A stretch of 64,000 nucleotides of DNA from Cololabis saira (Eukaryota > Chordata > Actinopteri > Beloniformes > Belonidae), in NCBI RefSeq assembly GCF_033807715.1, contig NC_084591.1, positions 50,382,615 through 50,446,614 on the forward strand, in the 5' to 3' direction. Shown here piece by piece: positions 56,700 through 64,000 of this stretch. The position numbers and the translations under genes were made by a program. The notes under the pieces are model-generated. The model did not search any database and was not told the origin of the DNA. It was given only the letters and a program-made list of their open reading frames with translations. Position 1 is the first letter of the stretch; every line of letters starts with the position of its first letter.

Positions 56700-57190
56700 A
56701 AAAAGTCACTTTAATTGCAGGATTTATTGCAGTTTTCCATTATTTGATCTCAGCAGTTCAGCAGGAAAAGGCAGGCCAGGGGCTTTACTAAACAGAAAGG
56801 TTTTAAGTTTAGTTTTAAAGGTGAAGGTGATGTCAGCCTCTTTAATCCAGATTGGAAGTTGGTTCCATAGTAACGGTGCCTGATAGCAGAACACCCGCCC
56901 TCCAAATCTACATTTAGATACTCTAGGAATTACGAGTAAGCCTGGACTCCGAGAACGGAGAGCTCTGCCGGGAACATAAGGCACTATCAGGTCTTGCAAA
57001 TAATGCTGAGGTAAGCCGTTTTGGGCTTTATACGCAAGTAATAACATTTTAAATTGGATTCTGAATTTTACATGTTGCAGGTTAATGGAGCGACATCCTG
57101 CTAATAACATTACAGTAATCTAGTCTAGAAGATACAAACGCATGAACTAGTTTTTCTGCATCACTCTGCGAGAGAATTTTCCTAATCTTT
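56700..57190 (-). pseudogene. L2-like LINE ORF2 C-terminus (3' part, split by an L1)
   Basis: Same family as 3677-5962: VKFRIQFKMLLLAYKAQNGL, YVPGRALRSRSPGLLVIPRV, CRFGGRVFCYQAPLLWNQLP and FKTKLKTFLFSKA. About 35 residues normally between AGCPSN and LPVKFRIQ are missing (MLLAGCRSINLQHVKFRIQ), an internal deletion near 57070. The other half lies at 59973-60168. Confidence 0.8.
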
Positions 57191-59972
57191 TTTAATTCAA
57201 GATCTTTTTATTGGAATTTTCACAAAGTAAAAAAAGGTGAAATGCTGCATGTCGATTACAAATATTTTGAGTAGGCATGGGCATGTTAATCATAGCATAC
57301 ACCAGTGTACAAAATATAAAAAACAATTAAACAGTATGAAAAAATATAAAATAGTAACAAAAACAAACTACAGACCAAACTAATCCCTCCCCTGTCACTG
57401 CCAGATTACTAATCACAATATGAGGTCACTCTATCATCAAAAGCCTGCACTAGGAATACAAAAGAAATATGAAGTATAGTTCACAGGGTCTGGAATGCTT
57501 CTAGAAAAGGTCCCCACACTTTCTGGAACTTATTTGATTTCTGAAGCGAGTATCTAATTTTCTCCAGTTTTAAGCAGGACATGATGTCTTCCAGCCATTG
57601 TGCACGAGTAGGAGGGAAGGGATCCTTCCACCTGAACAGAATTGCCCGACGAGCCAAAAGGGAGGCAAAAGACAAAGTGTGCCCCTGTGCAGTGGTTAAC
57701 TTCCTTCCTCCCTCCATGACCCCAAACAGGGCAGTCAGTGGGTTTGGTTCTAATCTGATTTTAAGCACCAGAGAGAGAGTATGAAATACTTCCATCCAGT
57801 ACTTATTTAGACATGGGCAGGACCAGTACATGTGGATGAGAGAGGCTTCGGCTACTTTACATCTTACACAGTATGGACTAATATCTGGGTACATGGAGGA
57901 TAGCTTTGCTTTGGAAATATGAGCCCTGTGTACCACTTTAAACTGAATTAAGCAGTGACGTGCGCACAGGGAGGTTGTATTAACCAGTTTGAGTATGGAC
58001 TCCCAGGTATCCTCTGATAAGGGAAGCCCTAAGTCCTGCTCCCATGCTGCTTTGAGTTTATCTGTAGGGGCACTCTTAAGATCCAGCAACATGCCATAGA
58101 AAGACGAAATGAGCCCCTTTTTGAATGGGTCTGTGGCAAGAACTTTGTCAACTGTGGTCAAGCCTATCGATGCACCAGGGCTGGGTGTCTGGGAAAGAAC
58201 AAAATGTCTAGCCTGAAGATACCTAAAGAAATGTGATTTTGGAAGGCTGAATTTACTACTTAACTGCTCAAAAGATGCCACGGTGCCGTCTATGAACATA
58301 TCTTTAAAACGAATCATACCCCTCCTGTGCCATTCCTGGAAGGTGGGGTCCTCAAGGGATGGTTTGAAAGAGTGATTTGATGCAATGGGGCTAAGAAGAG
58401 AGAAGCTGTGAAAACCAAAAAACTTCCTAAATTGGGCCCAAATTCTAAGAGAATGTTTAACCACTGGGTTTTTGATTGATTTAAGTGAAGGAAGTGGAAG
58501 TGAGGAGCCGAGTAGGGCAGGAATTGACAGGTCATCAGTTGGATGTAACTCCATCGCCACCCAGTCAGGGCGGTCAGCGCCGTCGCAGTGGAAGGACCAA
58601 AATGCAAGGCAGCGCAGGTTAGCAGCCCAATAGTAATAACGAAAGTTTGGGAGGGCCAGACCACCTGCAGACTTAATTTTTTGAAGGTGAGTTTTGTTCA
58701 AACGTGGCCGTTTACCTCGCCATAGGTATGAAGATATAACTGAGTCAAGGGACTGAAAAAAAGAACCAGGAATAAAGAGTGGTAAGGTCTGGAAAAGGTA
58801 CAAAAATTTAGGTAAAATGGTCATTTTGACTGAATTGATGCGACCCACAAGAGACATTGACAGGGGTGACCATTGTGTAATGGTTTGTTTGGTCTCATTT
58901 AACAATGAGATAAGATTCTCTTGGAGCAGGTCTTTGTGTTTCCTTGTCACCGATATGCCTAAATAGGAGAATTTGTCATTTGCGATTTTAAAGGGAAAAT
59001 TGGAAAGGTCTAAAGCATGCGATTCGAGATTGGTAGGGAAAAGCTCACTTTTGCTGAGATTCAGTTTATAGCCTGAGAGTTTCCCAAACTGACTGAGAAG
59101 TGACAGCGCAGGGGGTAATGAGGCCAGAGGGTGAGAGATGAAAAGCAAGAGGTCATCGGCATAAAGCGAGACCTTATGTTCCCTGCCACCTCTCCAGATA
59201 CCGGACACATCCTCACAAGATCGGAGCGCTGTGGCAAGCGGTTCGATAGCCATGTCAAAAAGCATGGGACTAAGGGGGCACCCCTGACGGGTTCCACGAT
59301 GCAGATTAAATGGTTTTGACCGTTGAGAGTTAGTACGAATTGAGGCTGTTGGGTGTAAATAGAGAAGTTTAATCCACAGAGCAAAGTTCGGACCAAAACC
59401 AAACCTGTCCAGCACAGCAAAGAGATAATCCCATTGGACGCGATCAAATGCTTTCTCCGCATCCAGAGAGACAACGCATTCAGGGATAGCCTCAGAGGCA
59501 GAGTAGATAATATTGAACAGTCGCCTTGTGTTGAAGTAAGACTGCCTACCTTTAATGAAGCCAGTTTGGTCTTCAGATATAATTGTGGGGAGGACATTCT
59601 CCAGCCTATGGGCTAGGACTTTAGCTAGGATTTTAGCATCTGTGTTTAAGAGGGAGATTGGCCTGTAGGAGGCGCATTCAGTAGGATCCTTCCCTTTTTT
59701 AGCTATGAGGGTGATGCAGGCCTCCGAAAAAGAAGGAGGGAGGGAACCGTGGCTGAAGGATTCTGAAAGAACTGAAGATAGCAATGGGGAAAGCAAATTA
59801 GAAAATTTCTTTAGAAATTCCGCCGGGAAGCCATCAGGGCCAGGACATTTACCCGACTGCAGTGAAGAAATGGCTCGAGTAATTTCCATCAGGGATATCG
59901 GTTCTTCTAATGTCTTCCTTAGATCTGGTGAAAGACTGGGAATACTAAGACTATTTAAAAAGTCTGCAATCT
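57191..59972 (-). mobile_element. 5'-truncated L1-like LINE inserted in the L2-like LINE
   Basis: Flanked by a 17-bp direct repeat GAATTTTCCTAATCTTT at 57174-57190 and 59973-59989. Removing the insert joins the two L2 parts colinearly (KIRKI followed by LSQSDAEKLVHA-type sequence, cf. 5450-5500). 3' UTR 57191-57480; coding 57481-59972. The coding part has no stop over about 830 codons, so this is one of the youngest L1s in the window. Confidence 0.88.
57481..59972 (-). CDS. L1-like ORF2, RT through C-terminus (5' truncated)
   Basis: An open frame extends to 60105, but residues 1-44 (to FHLHNIAKIRKI) belong to the host L2 element; L1 coding begins at ADFLNSLSIPSLSPDLRK. RT motifs in order: SGKCPGPDGFPAEFLKKF, CASYRPISLLNTDAKILAKV, DQTGFIKGRQSYFNTRRLF, VVSLDAEKAFDRVQWDYLF (catalytic Asp), HRGTRQGCPLSPMLFDMAIE and HKVSLYADDLLLFIS (YADD near residue 314 of the open frame). 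Then PLSMSLVGRINSVKMTILPK, GGLALPNFRYYYWAANLRC, and the C-terminal YCVRCKVAEASLIHMYWSC zinc-like motif, ending FLEAFQTL. The endonuclease is missing. The protein would have an intact RT but no native start. Confidence 0.85.
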
Positions 59973-60168
59973 GAATTTTCCTAATCTTTGCAATATTATG
60001 GAGATGGAAACATTTTATTTTACAAACCTGATTAACATATGGTTTAAACGACAAATCCTGATCGAAAACAACACCAAGGTTTCTCACAGTTGCACTGGAA
60101 GCCATCGCAACACCATCTAATCCCTTCCTAAGATGCTCTGGACCAAGAATGATAACCTCTGTCTTTTT
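59973..60168 (-). pseudogene. L2-like LINE ORF2, middle part (5' side of the L1 insertion)
   Basis: The minus strand reads EVIILGPEHLRKGLDGVAMA, SSATVRNLGVVFDQDLSFKP and YVNQVCKIKCFHLHNIAKIR, matching residues after the YADD box of the copy at 3677-5962 (HLRKGLDGVAMASSATVRNL). It stops at 60168, where T-rich DNA begins, so the L2 copy is 5'-truncated there. Confidence 0.85.
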
Positions 60169-60372
60169 AGTTTTTTTTCAACTTTATGTTTATTGAGCAA
60201 CATTTTCATACATATCACACGTTTCAGATGTCACACGATCTCCTTTTCATTTTTACATTTTACTTTTAAACCAGAAAAGGAAACAATAGCAGTACTGGTC
60301 ACAAACAACAAGATATAAAACACGTCATTCTTTTCCTCCAACAGCCACTTTGTGTTTAAAGACTGTTTGGTA
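60169..60372. other. Possible LINE 3' tail region, not identified
   Basis: Starts TTTTTTTTCAACTTTATG + TTTATTGAGCAAC, a pattern often seen as the reverse complement of LINE 3' ends. No coding signal follows. It abuts the foldback element. Confidence 0.3.
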
Positions 60373-61357
60373 TGGAGCCAAATCAAGGCCAAAAGTTTTG
60401 CTAATTTGAAAATAAAATTTGAACCTGAAAATTCTTTTTTACAGTTTCAATTTTATTTTTTTCAGTATCAGATCTTTTTTTCAGTTTCAAATCTTTTTAT
60501 TTCAGTTTCAAATCTTTTTTTCAGTTTCAAATCTTTTTTTTTCAGTTTCACTTCTTTTTTTTTTCAGGTTCAAATTTTTTTTTCAGGTTCAGACTTTTGG
60601 CCCCGATCTGGCGTGGGGGGCGTGGCATCAACTGAGAGGGGCGTGGCATCATGAGTGACAGCAGAAAAGAAAAGGCGGGGGACGTTCCTCAGTCATGTTG
60701 CCTTCAGGAAACGTAGGTTGCAGAAGTTATCAGTAGAAGTTTGATTCAACACTGTATATACACTATATTCACGTGATTGGCAGTGGAAAAAACTGATATT
60801 AGTGACACATTTCTGTTTAAAAAGCTGTTTTAGACCGTACTTGGTAGTATGTGGAAGTGGGAAATGTCAAACTTTAAAGTGTGGCTGTTGAACTGTACAC
60901 AAGTGTGTCAAGTACGGTCTAAAACAGCTTTTTAAACAGAAATGTGTCACTAATATCAGTTTTTTCCACTGCCAATCACGTGAATATGGTGTATATACAG
61001 TGTTGAATCATACTTCTACTGATATCTTCTGCAACCTACGTTTCCTGAAGGCAACAGGACTGAGTAACGTCCCCCGCCTTCTCTGTTCTGCTGTCACTCA
61101 TGATGCCACGCCCCTCTCAGTTGATGCCACGCCCCCCACGCCAGATCCGGGCCAAAAGTCTGAACCTGAAAAAAAAATTTGAACCTGAAAAAAAAAGAAG
61201 TGAAACTGAAAAAAAGATTTGAAACTGAAATAAAAAGATTTGAAACTGAAAAAAAGATCTGATACTGAAAAAAATAAAATTGAAACTGTAAAAAAGAATT
61301 TTCAGGTTCAAATTTTATTTTCAAATTAGCAAAACTTTTGGCCTTGATTTGGCTCCA
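60373..61357. mobile_element. 1-kb foldback (long inverted repeat) element
   Basis: Left arm 60373-60843 and right arm 60909-61357 are near-perfect reverse complements around a 65-bp spacer. The outer ends are TGGAGCCAAATCAAGGCC and GGCCTTGATTTGGCTCCA. The inner ends are TAGACCGTACTTG and CAAGTACGGTCTA. The arms contain tandem TTTTTTCAGTTTCAAATC-type subrepeats near the outside; the left arm has about one extra copy. Further in are GGGGCGTGGCATCA repeats. Flanks read GTTTGGTA on the left and TAGTTTGG on the right: either a TA duplication (Tc1/mariner style) or a 6-bp GTTTGG duplication with TATGGAGCC ends. No transposase; Phe/Gln-rich ORFs come from the subrepeats. Confidence 0.85.
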
Positions 61358-61487
61358 TAGTTTGGTTACCCAAAAAAAAAAAAAACGAACAAGCCCAACA
61401 GGCTATAGAAGATAAAATACACACCAAAGTTAACATAAGACAACAGCAGCCGCAGATTCCCATCCAATCCCCAGTGGATCACCCAAC
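61358..61487. other. Short stretch between the foldback and the LTR
   Basis: Poly-A run (61374-61386) followed by unremarkable DNA up to CACCCAAC before the LTR. The 4-6 bases before TGTTATG would be the gypsy target site, but the right end lies outside the window, so no duplication can be checked. Confidence 0.4.
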
Positions 61488-61685
61488 TGTTATGTCTGGT
61501 GGTTCACAGACATACTCTAAAAAGGTTCTGTCATTTTAAGAACGGTTTCTGTTTACGACACACCCCGTTCCGGTTTACGGGAGTCAGTGGGTTTTTTCAT
61601 TCATTCATGTTCTGGGTTTGAAATAAATGGAGTCACGTCAACTCCGACTTGAGTTACGTGTCACGTTATCTTTTGCAACATAACA
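61488..61685 (+). repeat. Left LTR of a Ty3/gypsy retrotransposon
   Basis: 198 bp beginning TGTTATGTCTGG and ending TTTTGCAACATAACA. The ends TGTTATG and CATAACA are perfect inverted repeats with canonical TG...CA. AATAAATGGAGTCACG (61623-61638) may hold the polyadenylation signal AATAAA. The right LTR is beyond 64000, so the length is set by the inverted ends and by the position of the primer-binding-like sequence. Confidence 0.75.
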
Positions 61686-61698
61686 TTGGCGACGAGAG
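61686..61698 (+). promoter_or_regulatory. Probable primer-binding region after the LTR
   Basis: TTGGCGACGAGAG lies directly between the LTR end and the Gag ATG. A TGGCGAC-type sequence two or three bases after the LTR is the usual position of a tRNA primer site. The matching tRNA was not identified. The spacing to the ATG is extremely short, so translation initiates almost immediately after the primer site. Confidence 0.5.
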
Positions 61699-64000
61699 AT
61701 GGCTGAAGCGTTTTCCTTACCACCACCCGCTCCGTTCCTGGCTCTCCCGGGGGAACCACCGGTCCCATGGCACCGCTGGATCTCCGCGTTCGAGACGTAC
61801 ATCCTAGCTGCCGGCTTGACGGACGTGTCCGGCGGGAGGAAACGTGCACTGCTGCTGCACTGCTTGGGAACTGAGGGGCAGCGGGTGTTCGGAACACTCG
61901 GCGACGCACCGTCATACTCCCTGGCCGTGGAGTTATTGAAAGGACATTTTGCGGCTCCACAGAGCGCTCTGCTCCGCCGGGTTCTGTTCCGGCGGCGACA
62001 TCAAAGGCCAGGAGAAACAGTGGCTCAGTACGTGGCGGACCTGCGGGGTCTGGCTACTTCCTGTAAGTTTGGAGGACTGCGGGACGAAATGGTCAGAGAC
62101 CAACTGATATTGCACACGAGCTGCAACAAAATAAGAAGACTGTTGCTGGAAAATGATGATCTGACTCTGGTGGCAGCAATAAACCTCGCGGTTCAGGTGG
62201 AATCTGCGCTGGAGTGCGCGGCGAGCTTCTCTACTCCCCCGTCCTCACAGACACAGGCAGCGGGCGCGCTCACCTCACAGTCGCCCCTCCTTCATGTGAG
62301 CGCAGACAGCGGGGAGGAGAACATCCTACTGGCCGCTCGGCCCCGCGATCAGTACCATCAGCAGTGTGGGAACTGTGGCTCTTCTGCACACAACTCCAGA
62401 GCCCAGAACTGCCCTGCCCGTGGTAAAACCTGCTCCAACTGCGGAAAATTAAACCACTTCCACAAAGTCTGCAGGTCTGCCCCAGCTCGAGCCTCTCAGC
62501 CATCCACTAACACCACAGTCATCCACAACGTGAGCTCAGCACGAGCACCGTTCAAAACATGCTCGTTAATCGTTGGAGATGTCACTCTGCCCCTCCTCCT
62601 AGACACAGGGGCCACAGTGTCTCTCTTGAACCTGGCGACTGTTACACAGTTTTTCCCCAGCGAGCCACTTGGACCGGCCACCACCACCCTGCGTGGGTAC
62701 GCCGACTCCAAAATTGACATTGTGGGCTCCCTCCAGCTGCCCGTAAAATACGGAGATAAGACACTGCCCGTCTTTAGGTTCAATGTTGCACGCCACGGGA
62801 CCAACCTCCTGGGCCTCGACCTCTTCACCAGCCTCGGTTTCACCCTGCTGGACACCACCGGCTCGGAGATTAACGCCGTTGTCATCCCCTGGCAGCAACA
62901 GTGGCCTGCGCTGTTCAGCGGGGTGGGCTGCCTCGTGGGTTTCGCCCACCAGCCCCTGTTGGACCCGACTGTGATGCCTGTCATACAGCCCCTCCGTCGT
63001 TCTCCCCTGGCGCTCCGTGACGACATCTCTGCTCAGCTGCAAGGTATGCTGGATGACGACATCATTGAGCAGGTGAACGCGTCACCCTGGATCTCCAACT
63101 TGGTGGTGGCCAGGAAGAAGTCTGGGGGGCTGCGACTCTGCGTGGACCTGCGAGCGGTGAACAAGGCCATCATCCCCGACAAATACCCCCTGCCAACCAC
63201 AGAGGAGCTCACCGCCCAGTTCCACGGGTCCACCGTCTTTTCTAAACTGGACCTCCGCCAGGGTTACCTCCAGGTGCCATTACATCCCGAGAGCCGCAAC
63301 CTCACCGCTTTCATCACCCACAGAGGGGTGTTCCGCTACAAACGCATGGCGTTTGGGCTAAGCTCCGCCCCCAGCTGCTTCCAGAAAATTATGGCCTCCG
63401 TTTTCGCAGGTATACCAGGTGTGGCCATCTACCTGGATGACATTGTGGTGCACGGGGCCACGGTCGAGGAACACGATGAGCGCCTGCACAGGGTGTTCAG
63501 TGCAATGGCCAAGCATCACCTCACACTCAATGGCGAGAAGTGTGTCTTCGCCGCCCCAGCCATTGACTTTGTCGGGTTCCGCCTCTCAGCGGGTGGCACG
63601 TACCCGCTCCACTCCAACACAGAGGCCATCCACCGTGTCCCGGAGCCGACCTCAGCCGCTCAGGTAGCCTCTTTCCTGGGCATGACGGCGTATTACCTCC
63701 GTTTCCTGCCACAGTACTCTGCCACGACTGCGCCACTGCGTAAACTGCTGAAGTAGGATGAGCCCTGGGTCTGGACACCGGCATGTTCCAACGCTGTGCG
63801 CCTACTGAAGTCCCAGCTCACCTCTGCACCGGTCCTGGCGCACTTCGACCTGGTCAGCCCCACCTTCGTCACGTGCGACGCCTCTGCCCTCGCCATCGGC
63901 GCTGTGATGTCCCAGCTGCAGGGGGGCGTCGAGAGACTGATTGCCTTCGCCTCGCGGGCTCTCAGTCCCACAGAACAGAGGTACTCGGTGGGGGAGCGGG
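61699..64000 (+). pseudogene. Ty3/gypsy Gag-Pol: Gag, zinc knuckles, protease, RT; stop, then RNase H (runs off the window)
   Basis: One frame covers gag and pol. Gag-like region: residues 1-215 (WHRWISAFETYILAAGLTD, ETVAQYVADLRGLATSCKFG). Zinc knuckles: C223-C226-H231-C238 and C245-C248-H253-C258. Aspartic protease: LLLDTGATVSLLN with D302. RT: SGGLRLCVDLRAVNKAI, FSKLDLRQGYLQVPLH, MAFGLSSAPSCFQKIM and YLDD at 578-581. A TAG at 63754-63756 (codon 686) interrupts just after the RT thumb. The same frame then continues with DEPWVWTP and the RNase H start (VTCDASALAIGAVMSQ) to the window edge. The single Gag-Pol frame and two knuckles suggest a Mag/SURL-like lineage, an inference. Integrase, if present, is outside. 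If the TAG is real this copy is defective; suppression is possible but unproven. Confidence 0.85.

Noticed and set aside
57481..60105. An 874-codon ORF as a single gene
   Set aside because: A 17-bp target duplication at 59973-59989 marks the border between an L2 fragment and an inserted L1; the fusion is accidental.
60352..61324. Phe/Gln/Ser-rich ORFs with membrane-like composition
   Set aside because: They are translations of TTTTTTCAGTTTCAAATC subrepeats in the foldback arms.

Overview
The window looks like repeat-rich intergenic or heterochromatin-like DNA from a ray-finned (teleost) fish. This rests on the mix of elements: L2/Maui-like LINEs with a TTGAA-type 3' tail, Rex1/Babar-like and RTE-like LINEs, several L1-like LINEs, hAT and PIF/Harbinger MITEs, a Ty3/gypsy element and very long CA, TA and CTTT microsatellites. 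I see no host protein-coding gene, tRNA, rRNA or CRISPR. Every long open frame belongs to a retrotransposon.

Layout. 1-1560: ends of a non-coding teleost repeat that recurs throughout the window. 1561-3497: decayed LINE and gypsy gag fragments. 3498-6757: L2-like LINE with a proline-rich minisatellite in place of its endonuclease. 6858-10010: Rex1-like LINE (minus). 10340-10951: Harbinger-type MITE. 10955-20545: a deep nest. An internally deleted L1 (12143-17760) sits in a minus-strand L2-type LINE; beside it a hAT element (18271-19917) sits in another L1 and itself holds a LINE that holds an L2 tail. 20816-25010: decayed minus-strand L1 with both ORFs. 25134-27587: GC-rich repeat with paired YY1-like motifs, split by an L1, then microsatellites.

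27588-50054 is the most unusual part: four head-to-tail copies (A-D) of a roughly 4.5-5 kb non-coding unit. Each unit ends in the same hairpin-bearing terminus. Each carries the same embedded LINE fragment, and A, B and D carry the same GC-rich promoter-like block. Later insertions differ between copies: a hAT in B, a block swap plus a 5'-truncated L1 in C, and an L1 that truncates D. Sister copies therefore preserve empty sites, which gives an order of events.

50055-60168: more LINE fragments (L1, RTE-like, L2), including an L1 inserted into an L2 with a 17-bp target duplication that creates a long false fusion ORF. 60373-61357: a nearly perfect 1-kb foldback (arms about 450-470 bp). 61488-64000: left LTR and gag-pol of a Ty3/gypsy retrotransposon, nearly open but with one in-frame stop, running off the window.

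The elements do not form a pathway; the coherent picture is layered transposition plus tandem duplication. Family names come from motif recognition only. Identities and ages were judged by eye.
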